A DNA stretch of 64,000 nucleotides from the NCBI RefSeq assembly GCF_008973665.1, contig NZ_WACP01000008.1, positions 75,752 through 139,751 on the forward strand, in the 5' to 3' direction. A model generated the notes under the pieces. It saw only the letters and a program-made list of their open reading frames with translations. It did no database searches and was not told the DNA's origin. This DNA comes from Paenibacillus tengchongensis (GTDB lineage: Bacteria > Bacillota > Bacilli > Paenibacillales > Paenibacillaceae). Made by a program: the position numbers and the translations under genes. How positions within the stretch are numbered: the first letter of the stretch is position 1; each line of letters starts with the position of its first letter. Of this stretch, positions 17,425 to 26,080 are shown piece by piece.

Positions 17425-18798
17425 TTATTTTATACCCCAATACCAGAAATCGTATGAAAGAAAATTGTCGGTAAAGAATTTTTCTTTCTGCTCGGGAGAA
17501 GCGAGAGTCCTGTACCTTTCAAATAGTCCGACACAGCGCATCATATTATCGTTGCTCTGGGTTCGCCTGGAGGATTCAAAGCTCTGTGATAAGTAATCGA
17601 ATCCCTGATCGTAACGTTCCATTCGTAAATGGTAAACTGCTAATTCAGCTAAAAAACGTGTATACCTGTCCTCGGTTATTTGTCGTGTGAAATTTCCTAG
17701 ACGACTGCGCTGCTCTCTATAAGACAAGTGGCTTATGAAACAAGTGAGAACTTTATCGACATTGATGTTAAATCTATTAGCCGCTTGCATAATCTTAAAT
17801 AAGGCTGGAAAAATCTCATTTTCGCGCTCCTTCAAGTAGCTAACCAGAGCTGGAAGGCTATCTGCTTGTCCAGACATTAAATGATATAAATACTTATTGA
17901 TGGTCGCCCATTCGTTAAACTGTTCTATAACTAGAAGTTCGGTTGCACTTAAAGGAACCTTTACCCAAATGATATCCGAGTATAGTGAGGCGTAATAAAG
18001 TGCTTTTTCATAATCTCCACGTTCATCATAAACTCCAGATCTGGACAAAAAAGAGTAGAGAATATAGTAAATATAAGGACGAGTAGGTTTCTGTGGTGAC
18101 ACGGTTTTATCATTGGGATATTGATATTGCAGAGTAGCTTTACGCTCCATAGTTTCCGCCCATTCCTCAACCTTATCCCAGCGATGCAGTGATGCGTAAA
18201 CATCCGCCAACTGCTTAATCGCATCGAGTTGATCGGCCTCATCCAGCCGTTCCACATAAGGCTCAAATTGATTAGCCGCTTGGAGGTTGGAGTCCTGCTT
18301 CTCACCAAGCTGCATATGGAATAGCCGATATTGGCACAACGCTAGCCGTTCGGAATGCTGGAAACGTTCCCCTTCGGCTACGCCTTTATAGATAATGCTG
18401 GCTGCTGAGTAGAGTCCTTGATCGAATAAACTCTCAGCTGCGTCGAATAGCATTGGCAAATAAGTAAGGTTGTCCAAAATGTTGTTAACCACTCGCCTTA
18501 TTGCCTCAAGGTCACCCAGTTCGGCACATTGCTGCAGCAGGGGACCTGTGCGGCGCCAATCCGCAGACCCGTTGATAATGTAATCGGTAATATATTGGTC
18601 ATAATAGTGCCCTTTCTTGAGCCCCATACCCTCAGTCATCTGATCCAGTTGCTTCATGGAAATCGGCCGCTGGCCATTGATGATGTTGCTGAGTGTGCCG
18701 GAGTGCAGGCCGGACAGCTCGGCAAATTTAGATATGGTTAGATGTTCTCTCCTGAGATAGCTTTCAAGCTCAGCTACAATCGTAGTCCCATGGTTCAA
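17425..18798 (-). CDS. RRNPP-type receptor/regulator (HTH plus TPR), orphan paralogue 2
   Basis: 457 residues from TTG 18798, with AGAAAGAAGG seven bases upstream; a longer frame to 18861 would overlap the previous gene and lacks support. The HTH (HLTISKFAELSGLHSGTLSNIINGQRPISM) is almost identical to that of paralogue 1, so both probably bind the same operator. The TPR-like region has the same blocks as the other two copies (YKGVAEGERFQHSERLALCQYRLF). The end is ...FLSYDFWYWGIK. No peptide gene follows: a terminator comes after 30 bp and no overlapping ATG is present. It may respond to a peptide encoded elsewhere. Confidence 0.83.
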   Translation of the reverse strand: MNHGTTIVAELESYLRREHLTISKFAELSGLHSGTLSNIINGQRPISMKQLDQMTEGMGLKKGHYYDQYITDYIINGSADWRRTGPLLQQCAELGDLEAIRRVVNNILDNLTYLPMLFDAAESLFDQGLYSAASIIYKGVAEGERFQHSERLALCQYRLFHMQLGEKQDSNLQAANQFEPYVERLDEADQLDAIKQLADVYASLHRWDKVEEWAETMERKATLQYQYPNDKTVSPQKPTRPYIYYILYSFLSRSGVYDERGDYEKALYYASLYSDIIWVKVPLSATELLVIEQFNEWATINKYLYHLMSGQADSLPALVSYLKERENEIFPALFKIMQAANRFNINVDKVLTCFISHLSYREQRSRLGNFTRQITEDRYTRFLAELAVYHLRMERYDQGFDYLSQSFESSRRTQSNDNMMRCVGLFERYRTLASPEQKEKFFTDNFLSYDFWYWGIK

Positions 18799-18839
18799 GA
18801 GAAGACCTTCTTTCTGATTCGGGTATTTAACAGAAGTAA

Positions 18840-20216
18840 TTACGATGACTTTACACCCCAATACCAGGAATCGTAGGACAGAAAGTTATCGGCGAAAAAT
18901 TGTTGTTTCTGCCCGGAGGAAGCGAGAGAACGATACCGTTCAAATAAGGCAATACAGCGCATCATGTTATCATTGCTTTGTGTCCGCACGGAGGATTCAA
19001 AGCTTTCCTGTAAGTAACAGAATCCCGTATCGAAGCGTTCTCTGCGTAAATGGTAAAGGGCCAATTCGGCTAAGAAGCGGGTGTTCTTATCATCAATCAA
19101 CTGTGAATTAAAGCCTCCTATCCGGCTCTGCGGATTGTGGTAATAGAGCCGGTCTTTGAAACGTTCAAGCAGTCCATCAATATTCAGATCAAAACGATTA
19201 GCCGCTTGCGTGATATAGAACAGCGCAGGAGCGATCTCATTCTCTAAGTTCTCCACGAATTCTATATAAGCCGGAATAATTTCAACTTCTCCGGATAACA
19301 TACGGAACAGATAATCATTGGCTATACTCCATTCCTTGAATTGCTCCATCACAATAATCTCTGTATCGCTGTACGGAGTTCTGATCCAACTGAAATCCGC
19401 AGTAAGTGTATTATAATATTGTGCCTGTACAAAATCACCGCGTTCTTCCCATACCTGCCCCCGCATTAAATACGAGTAAAGAATATAGTATATTACCTCC
19501 CGGATGGGACGTTTATGTGAAGACTTTTGGGAAATATACAGATACTGAGCTTTTCCTTTTCGCTCCAGCTGCTCCGCCCAATATTCCATTCGGTCCCACT
19601 GGTGCAGCGAGCCGTACACGTCGATGATCAGCTTAATGGCATCCAATTGATCCACTTCATCCAGCCGCTCAATATACGGGTCGAACTGATTGGCGGCATG
19701 AAGGTTAGACTGATGATTATCGCTTAACGCAATCGTGAACAGTCTATACCGGCACAACGCCAGACGTTCGGAATGCTGCAGGCGCTCCCCTTCGGCCACG
19801 CATTCATAAATGACCGCTGCGGCTGCTTTATAGCCTTCAGCGAATAATTCTTCCGCTGCTTCAAACAGCAGGGTGGCATACGCCAGATTCTCCATACTAT
19901 GATTTACGACTTGGCGGATCAGCATGTGCTTCTCCAACTCCGCGCAGCGCTTTAACAGCGGTCCGATCCGGCGCCAATCTGCAGCCCGATTCATAATGTA
20001 ATTCTCGACGAAGAGCTCGTAATAATAGCCCTCCGGCTGATTCATAGCCTCGGTCATCTGATCCAGCTGCTTCATGGCAATCGGACGCTGGCCATTGATA
20101 ATGTTGCTGAGTGTGCCGGAATGCAGGCCGGACAGCTCGGCAAATTTGGATATAGTTAAATGTTCTCTCCGGAGATAGCTTTCAAGCTCAGCTACAATCG
20201 TAGTCCCGTGTTTCAA
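18840..20216 (-). CDS. RRNPP-type receptor/regulator (HTH plus TPR), orphan paralogue 1
   Basis: 458 residues from TTG 20216, preceded by GGGAGGG. The HTH spans residues ~5-60, followed by helical TPR-like repeats (YECVAEGERLQHSERLALCRYRLF, DEVDQLDAIKLIIDVYGSL). It ends FLSYDSWYWGVKSS, close to the end of paralogue 2. Its stop lies 41 bp before the start of paralogue 2, so the two are probably cotranscribed. No minus-strand ATG occurs in its last 60 bases, so no overlapping pheromone gene exists. Its promoter lies in the left 114-bp direct repeat. Confidence 0.83.
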   Translation of the reverse strand: MKHGTTIVAELESYLRREHLTISKFAELSGLHSGTLSNIINGQRPIAMKQLDQMTEAMNQPEGYYYELFVENYIMNRAADWRRIGPLLKRCAELEKHMLIRQVVNHSMENLAYATLLFEAAEELFAEGYKAAAAVIYECVAEGERLQHSERLALCRYRLFTIALSDNHQSNLHAANQFDPYIERLDEVDQLDAIKLIIDVYGSLHQWDRMEYWAEQLERKGKAQYLYISQKSSHKRPIREVIYYILYSYLMRGQVWEERGDFVQAQYYNTLTADFSWIRTPYSDTEIIVMEQFKEWSIANDYLFRMLSGEVEIIPAYIEFVENLENEIAPALFYITQAANRFDLNIDGLLERFKDRLYYHNPQSRIGGFNSQLIDDKNTRFLAELALYHLRRERFDTGFCYLQESFESSVRTQSNDNMMRCIALFERYRSLASSGQKQQFFADNFLSYDSWYWGVKSS

Positions 20217-20235
20217 GGAACACCCTCCCTCCCAA

Positions 20236-20349
20236 TGAAATAATACATAAAAATACATAATATACCTTAATTATCGCATCCCTGTCTAAAATTAGGCAGT
20301 TCTCTGTTTTGCTGTCTGACATTGAGCCTATCCCCAACTTATTGTATGA
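20236..20349. repeat. 114-bp direct repeat, left copy
   Basis: Identical to 24854-24967 except for one base (A/G in GAGCCTATCC versus GAGCCTGTCC). This copy contains the upstream region of receptor paralogue 1 (leftward) and a rightward TTGAGC-17-TATGAC promoter-like pair. Confidence 0.95.
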
Positions 20350-20699
20350 CCTTGGCGGCAATGTGACACTGCCGCCAATCCGGCATAATGACGCTTAGCT
20401 GAACGACCATGGGACCGACACTTGTCGTGCATGTGGAAGGAAGCTGGCCGGGGTCTGCTGGAAGTTCAATGGCTGGAATGACTTATATGTGCCGTTTGTT
20501 ATTGATGCTGCAGTAGCGCCGCATGTTCTAGAGCAATTCGTCATCGAATGTCTAGAAGCTCCGTTGGAAATGGAGACGGCTCTATTATCACCGACTGAAG
20601 GTGACCTGATGACCACTAGGTAATATTTATATTTTATTACAAATTGATATTTATGTATCAAATAGTGCGATAGCAATAAAATGGTTAATCGACTTTAAA
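20350..20699. other. Unrecognised decayed sequence between repeat and IS remnant
   Basis: A minus-strand frame of 93 codons (20395-20676) can be read, but it has no RBS and no recognisable domain. It is probably debris of an inactivated gene. Confidence 0.3.
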
Positions 20700-21870
20700 T
20701 ACGGTTTACACGTCTGCAGATAATCTTCGTTTGCATCGGAGCATCAGGCTCTTGCAGCGAAATCTGCCCAATGCTCGCATTAGATTATAGGCTACTAAGC
20801 CTGCACAGTGAATCAGGTCATTCGTTGCGGATTTCTCCTCCAGGTTCAGATCGATTTAGTTCGTTTTAAACTGTTCGCTCGTCAGGTGGTCACGGTAGAG
20901 TCAAATCACTTGCCTAGGCGAACAAGTCAGTGTTGTGAAAGACCTGAGCGCCTATCAGGAGAACCAGCAAGAGATGACCATGTGCCTCTATCGTTCGCTC
21001 GATTATTTGGTATACTGCAGGAATCGGACGTTCCAGTTTCTTCTCAATCCATTCTATGGAACCGATATACACGCTTTTGCTTTCTCGTTCTTCGTGCACA
21101 AGAGTCATGTTTCACGATAGTACCCATTTTTCCGGGGGCTCCCGGTTTAGATTGCGTTTGACGATAAATCGACGTTTCGCTCAGACACACCCATTCAAGT
21201 TCTCAATCGCATCTTTCCCCGCGGCGATTCACACCAGCAGGGGTACATCGGTAGTGTGGCGGATAAAGCCCAGGCTATGTAAAAGAAACGCGGAGGCTTC
21301 TTTTTGCAGATGCATGCTGCCTTACGAATAATCGCTCATTCACTCTGTAGCCTTCCTACGAAGCTAGGCAAAGAATGATGCATAGCCGTCCAACTTTTTA
21401 AACGTCAGTGACATGCCTTCCTTCTTCATATGGCTATTGTCAAATGGGGAGACCCCCAGGCCCAGCGGTAGTGAGGACTGTGTTCTCCTCTCGGGAAATG
21501 TAGCCTGGTGCATGCAGAGCGCGCAGTAAATCTGCTGGTTTCCAGTAAATTCGTCTGACAGTCGTAGCTGTGAGCAGCGGTCATATCCAGTAGCTGGCGA
21601 AGGATGGGAGAGGAGGGGGCATGTATTAGACTGAGGGATTTGGCAAAGAAACGATCCTCACGAAAGTGTTCGATCTAATCGAAGTCACTTTTACCTTGAC
21701 ACAGTAGCCCCAGATAGGGACATAGCACATCCGGGTGTGGGGCACCAGGCAATGAAAGAGAATGAGGCGCTTGGCAATCCGAGTGTCATAAAACAGCGCC
21801 CGATGCGCGCCAGACCGGAATGAGCCGTGAGTAGTTCGACCGATTGGTCCACTTAAAAACCGATAGGGTT
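20700..21870 (-). pseudogene. Degenerate IS1380-family transposase
   Basis: Minus-strand fragments in shifting frames align in order with IS1380 transposases. From 21830 down: a TAHSGLARIGR-like N-terminus; HFREDRFFAKSLSLIHAPSSP with ILRQLLDM (~21680-21580); a KKEGMSLTFKKLDGYASFFA block (~21430-21370); LVWIAAGKDAIENLNGC and IVKRNLNRE (~21260-21150); EERESKSVYIGSIEWIEKKLERPI with TERTIEAHGHLLL (~21100-20970); and DLIHCAGLVAYNLMRALG near 20830-20760. Many stops and frameshifts interrupt it, so it cannot be functional. Terminal inverted repeats were not located. Confidence 0.8.
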
Positions 21871-22456
21871 TATTCGTGCACCTCCCAGCTAAATACCGAA
21901 AAAGGAGTTTACTCCCATTTTATTCATTTTACTCCATCAAAGGCTGTTTTTATTAACTTTTCAAGAGTGCATATCACGGATCGGATTCAGGTTAATGCTA
22001 AATTGGTAAGAACCATATGACCTGAGCCAAAAACTTGCAAACTAATCTTCTTCAAAAGATAGAGAGTGTGCGGAGGAAATGAAATCTAATCTATTAGTTC
22101 ACACAATATTAAATACATTCGACATGTTAATACATAATAACGGAATAATTTACATTGAACTATGCTACTGTTTTGGATAACATTATCCCATAAAAGTAAA
22201 TAAGAGGGTTATATAACGAATTATGTCCTTAATGAAAATTAAATCAAATTCCAATCTATAAGGATCATGCTCAGAGACTTAAATCTTTTTTTCCTATTTT
22301 GTTTTATCAGGTGATTATTCTCCATAATCGTCCTGCTTTAATAATCATTAAAGAAAGGAGGATCCCTTAAGATAAATTATAGTTGAAATTATAGGAAGAA
22401 CAAGTTAATAGCACTACAAGCTCATGTCAAGCCAATAAAAAATGGAGGGATTTAAT
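21871..22456. other. AT-rich interval without a recognised gene
   Basis: About 590 bp, clearly AT-richer than the core genome, containing stops in all frames. The last part must contain the promoter of the secreted protein gene at 22457, but no convincing -35/-10 pair was singled out. Confidence 0.5.
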
Positions 22457-23512
22457 ATGTTTAATGTGAAACAGTTAAAGAAACTAGCTCCTATTTTAGC
22501 CTTATCAATGGTAGTATCCATACTTCCAACATCTATTGCTAGCGCCGCAAATAATAATTACGAAAATCAAAAAGTTGTTGATAATATGAAAGCAGCTGAT
22601 GAAGTTATGGAATCTGTAATAATGCAGAGAAATAAAGAAATAGCCGAGGCTCGGAGAAACACCCCTTTTCAAGCTCTTTTTAAATCACAAAGTAACGTCA
22701 TCATTGATAAAGGAGACAACGAACTTAAAGCAAAGGGTTTTGAGATTTATGAAGTAAATGAAACTAATCATGAAGAGGTTGAAAAAGTTTTAAATACTAA
22801 CCTAGATGATCTGTTCAGAGATGAGGCGACGGAAAAGCCAACAACATATACATTATATGTTTATGAAAGCGATACCACACCAATTTCAGTACCATCCAAA
22901 GATAGCTCGCTTACAACTAATGTAACCACAGCAGCTACTGATTTAGACTGGCGAAGCCTCTATATTTACGCTGATTATGATCCAATCATGAGCAAACTTG
23001 GTACTTATGATGTTTACAAAAAATACTCTGGGTGGCCCTACAATAATAAATTAAATGATATCGTAAGTAAGACATACGGTGTTGTGACATCATTAATACC
23101 AAACTATTTATATTTATGGACTGCACTTGGTGCTTTTGGAATCGACTATGATAGCATCGGTTATAGCGCATCTGAAACATATGATATTGAAGTTGGTGCT
23201 AATTGGACCAGAAAATACATTCAGGTATATGATGATTTTTACGAAGATTACTTAACTTGTGTTTCCACTGAGTATGTCACTTGGAACTCTTACGATGATA
23301 TGTGGTACTATAATGCCGATTTGAACCAAATGAAGAGAGCCACTTCAACTAAGCAAGGTACAGTTTATGCTGCACATTGGAACGATTACACATGGTTGCT
23401 TGAGAAGGCAGAACATGCTTGGCTTTATAATTATATTGTTTGGGATATTACAGGTGACTATAAATTTAAATACAATGGAGATGTTATTATTAATTTCAAT
23501 GAGAACTTTTAA
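22457..23512 (+). CDS. Secreted protein of unknown function
   Basis: 351 residues from ATG 22457, with GGAGG eight bases upstream; an ATG at 22442 lacks an RBS. A clear Sec signal peptide (KQLKKLAPILALSMVVSILPTSIASAA) is followed by a charged helical region (~30-130) and then a Tyr/Trp/Asp-rich domain to the C-terminus (YDIEVGANWTRKYIQVYDDFY, DITGDYKFKYNGDVIINF). No catalytic motif, lipobox or wall anchor is visible, and I do not recognise a family. Low G+C and location between an IS remnant and gene debris suggest horizontal acquisition. A strong terminator follows, so this is a single-gene unit. Confidence 0.75.
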   Translation: MFNVKQLKKLAPILALSMVVSILPTSIASAANNNYENQKVVDNMKAADEVMESVIMQRNKEIAEARRNTPFQALFKSQSNVIIDKGDNELKAKGFEIYEVNETNHEEVEKVLNTNLDDLFRDEATEKPTTYTLYVYESDTTPISVPSKDSSLTTNVTTAATDLDWRSLYIYADYDPIMSKLGTYDVYKKYSGWPYNNKLNDIVSKTYGVVTSLIPNYLYLWTALGAFGIDYDSIGYSASETYDIEVGANWTRKYIQVYDDFYEDYLTCVSTEYVTWNSYDDMWYYNADLNQMKRATSTKQGTVYAAHWNDYTWLLEKAEHAWLYNYIVWDITGDYKFKYNGDVIINFNENF

Positions 23513-23576
23513 TAAAGACAGATTACGATTGTTAAATGAAGTGCGAAACCTCGCTGGAAATAAATAATCAAAAAGG

Positions 23577-23604
23577 AGAGCTGAGGTTTCCTCAGCTCTA
23601 TTTT
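23577..23604 (+). terminator. Terminator of the secreted protein gene
   Basis: AGAGCTGAGG pairs perfectly with CCTCAGCTCT across TTT, followed by ATTTT. Confidence 0.88.
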
Positions 23605-23714
23605 ACATCTATCACTAACATAATAATTTTTACATTTTTCACATGAACTCACTCTCAGAATATGATTAAAAATTATGCGTTGTGAGACAATACTCGTTGA
23701 AAGGTTGGGATGGG

Positions 23715-24164
23715 ATGAAGAGTAAACTAATGATGGGGCTGCTGATTGCTATAATTCTGATCATTTTCCTTATTATTTATCAAAGACCCCGGGATATACA
23801 GAAGCTATACTCGGCCGAAATACAGAAAGGTGCAGAAGTGCAAATGATCGAGATAGAAGCCAATCTCCAAATTAGCAGAAGATTATTTACAGAAAATAAA
23901 GTTAGTGGAAGTGTAATGATTCAAGGTACTGCATATCAGGTTAGCAATGACTTTTATACGAAATTAATTAGTGTTAACCAAATCACTGAAAAGTTTAAGC
24001 AACGACCCTATAGACTGACTGAGATATATTACGATAAGGATAGCAATCAAGTACTTAGGCCAATGTCGATTGATATCAGCAGGGATTTAACGACCATAAA
24101 CGGTACACTCATTACGAAAGATCATACAGATCCGATGTACTTTAAAAGTACTGATGTAGATTAG
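23715..24164 (+). CDS. Membrane-anchored protein of unknown function
   Basis: 149 residues from ATG 23715 (AAAGG ten bases upstream). The N-terminus MKSKLMMGLLIAIILIIFLIIYQRP is a single membrane anchor with a basic start. The rest is a soluble extracytoplasmic domain with alternating hydrophobic strands (KVSGSVMIQGTAYQVSNDFYTKL). No lipobox and no known motif. It is AT-rich and belongs to the accessory island. It could be an envelope protein or immunity-type protein, but nothing in the sequence decides. Confidence 0.6.
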   Translation: MKSKLMMGLLIAIILIIFLIIYQRPRDIQKLYSAEIQKGAEVQMIEIEANLQISRRLFTENKVSGSVMIQGTAYQVSNDFYTKLISVNQITEKFKQRPYRLTEIYYDKDSNQVLRPMSIDISRDLTTINGTLITKDHTDPMYFKSTDVD

Positions 24165-24177
24165 TGTCTTGATTCTC

Positions 24178-24312
24178 CCCAACAAGCATAAGGAATAGCC
24201 GATATTGGCACAGCGCAAGCTTATCTGAATGCTGGAGGCGTTCCTTTTTGTCTACGCCTTTATAGATAACGATGGCTGCTGGGTAAGTCCTTGATCAAAT
24301 AAACTCTTCCCT
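24178..24312 (-). pseudogene. Fragment of a fourth HTH-TPR receptor gene
   Basis: About 135 bp resembling 18302-18434 of receptor paralogue 2, including GAATAGCCGATATTGGCACA, CGCCTTTATAGATAA and TCCTTGATC words in the same order. In minus-strand translation it corresponds to the CQYRLF ... EGERFQHSERLAL segment. It has indels and no flanking receptor sequence, so it is a relic. Confidence 0.8.
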
Positions 24313-24369
24313 TGCCATGATATCTGCTTTAAAGGTCACACTTCTGACACCGTTCGCTTTCTTGCCCGC

Positions 24370-24866
24370 CTAAGATTGTATCTTGATCAGAACTAAAACA
24401 ATCGTATAGCCGTCCTGTTTTCGGACAATGCGGATCCATGAGGTTCCGATGTTGGTGGGTTGCACTGGAGAATTCCCGAAGAATGGGGTCCAGTAGAAAA
24501 GCTCATCCGCGTACTTGCGGGTCCCCCCCTTGCTCATACTTTCGAGTTTTTCCTCAGAATACACGATTAAGTAGTTCGTATAGCCAGATATTTCATAAAT
24601 GACTTCATCACTGCCGCGTAGTTCAATGGGATGCCCGGGGTGATACTGACTGCGAGTGACCAACCTTCATTCCAAGGTATGAATATCATTTTATCCGTAG
24701 GTACGCTTACAGACGTTGGCTTTGCTTCTTCTTTCGTATTCTGTGCGCACCCGACACTAAGCAGTAACAAGCTAAGGACTAAACAAATGAACAATCGTTT
24801 TAGTCCGATAACTTTAATTGTTAATATGTAATATGGAACATAATGAATAATATTGAAATAATACAT
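24370..24866 (-). pseudogene. Frameshifted lipoprotein gene
   Basis: Two overlapping minus-strand frames make one protein. The first (24866-24567) has a basic start, a hydrophobic h-region and lipobox LLSVGC (RLFICLVLSLLLLSVGC), then KMIFIPWNEGW. The second (24663-24370) continues with RSQYHPGHPIELRGSDEVIY, through YWTPFFGNSPVQPTN, to the end. The shift falls near 24650. No good RBS precedes the first frame, whose start lies inside the right direct repeat. Function unknown; probably inactive, unless a sequencing error explains the shift. Confidence 0.65.
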
Positions 24867-24967
24867 AAAAATACATAATATACCTTAATTATCGCATCCC
24901 TGTCTAAAATTAGGCAGTTCTCTGTTTTGCTGTCTGACATTGAGCCTGTCCCCAACTTATTGTATGA
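24854..24967. repeat. 114-bp direct repeat, right copy
   Basis: Matches 20236-20349 at 113 of 114 bases. It lies immediately upstream of the agmatine deiminase gene and supplies its promoter. Confidence 0.95.
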
Positions 24968-24968
24968 T
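24940..24968 (+). promoter_or_regulatory. Sigma-A promoter of aguA within the direct repeat
   Basis: TTGAGC (24940-24945), 17-bp spacer, TATGAT (24963-24968). It is 59 bp from the aguA start codon. The left repeat copy has the same pair with TATGAC. Confidence 0.65.
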
Positions 24969-25027
24969 GAGTGAGGAGCTTTTTATTTGATGAAAGCTCT
25001 AATTTCATTCGCAGAGGTAACCAACAC

Positions 25028-26056
25028 ATGAATCTTAAGGATTTGCAATATAGAATGCCGGCGGAGTGGGCGAAGCATGAGCGGACCTTCATCTCCTGGC
25101 CGGTGCAGGCCTCGATGGTCTATCCGGACAATTATCCGTCCGTGAGCGCCGGATACGCGGAGATCATCCGCGCTATGGCCGAGTTTGAGCCGGTGACGGT
25201 GATCGTCAACCCGGAGGAAGAAGAGCAGGTGGCGAAGCTGAACCTCGGCGACAATGTAACCTTGCTGCCAATCCGTCATAACGACGCCTGGCTGCGCGAC
25301 AACGGGCCGACCTTCGTTGTGGACAAGGAAGGCAAGCTGGCCGGAGTGAACTGGAAGTTCAACGCCTGGGGCGGCAAATATGTGCCGTTTGACCTCGATG
25401 ATGCGGTGGCACCGCAGATTCTGGGACACTACGGGGTTAAGCAGCTGGATGCTCCGCTGGTGATGGAAGGCGGCTCGATTCATACCGACGGTGAAGGCAC
25501 GCTGATTACCACCGAGGAATGTCTGCTGAACGTCAACCGCAACCCGGAGCTGAGCCGCGAACAGATCGAAGGCTACGTGCGCCAGTTTACCGGCACAGAG
25601 TCGATCATCTGGCTGAAGCGGGGTCTCAGCGGTGATGAGACCGACGGGCATGTCGACAATATCGCCTGCTTCGCCGCGCCGGGCAAAGTCATTATCCAGG
25701 TGTGCGATGACCCGCAGGACGAGAACTATGCCATTACGCAGGAGAACCTGCGCATTCTGGAGGCGGCGGTGGATGCCAAGGGCCGCAAGCTGGAGATTGT
25801 GAAGCTGCAGCAGCCGCCTTACAGAGAATATGAGGGCAGCCGTCTGACACTCAGTTACCTGAATTTCTATTTTGTAAACGGGGGCATTATCCTGCCGGTG
25901 TTCGGCGGTGCCGCCGAAGAGACGGATAAGCTGGCCGCAGCGAAGCTGGCTGAGCTGTTCCCGGACCGCAGAATCCGTACCGTGAACGGCATGGCCGTGA
26001 TCGGCGAAGGCGGCAATGTGCATTGCACGACCCAGCAGATGCCTTCGGTTAACTAA
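25028..26056 (+). CDS. aguA: Agmatine deiminase
   Basis: 342 residues from ATG 25028. Opening MPAEWAKHERTFISWP, then NDAWLRDNGPTFVV, LVMEGGSIHTDGEGTLITTEECLLNVNRNP, GDETDGHVDN and the C-terminal GEGGNVHCTTQQMP with the catalytic Cys are the complete agmatine deiminase signature set. The enzyme converts agmatine to N-carbamoylputrescine plus ammonia. The next gene encodes the enzyme for the following step, 24 bases downstream. The promoter lies in the 114-bp repeat, so the island upstream borders directly on this core gene. Confidence 0.95.
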   Translation: MNLKDLQYRMPAEWAKHERTFISWPVQASMVYPDNYPSVSAGYAEIIRAMAEFEPVTVIVNPEEEEQVAKLNLGDNVTLLPIRHNDAWLRDNGPTFVVDKEGKLAGVNWKFNAWGGKYVPFDLDDAVAPQILGHYGVKQLDAPLVMEGGSIHTDGEGTLITTEECLLNVNRNPELSREQIEGYVRQFTGTESIIWLKRGLSGDETDGHVDNIACFAAPGKVIIQVCDDPQDENYAITQENLRILEAAVDAKGRKLEIVKLQQPPYREYEGSRLTLSYLNFYFVNGGIILPVFGGAAEETDKLAAAKLAELFPDRRIRTVNGMAVIGEGGNVHCTTQQMPSVN

Positions 26057-26080
26057 CCTAACAGCAAGGAGGAACAATCA

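Noticed and set aside
17396..17596. Plus-strand frame over the end of receptor paralogue 2, and a minus-strand MTTKCKLA frame downstream of it
   Set aside because: The plus-strand frame is antisense to the receptor. The minus-strand frame has eight codons, no RBS and no hydrophobic segment, so it is not a pheromone gene.
20395..20676. 93-codon minus-strand frame between the direct repeat and the IS relic
   Set aside because: No RBS, no motif, and placed in decayed DNA; treated as debris.
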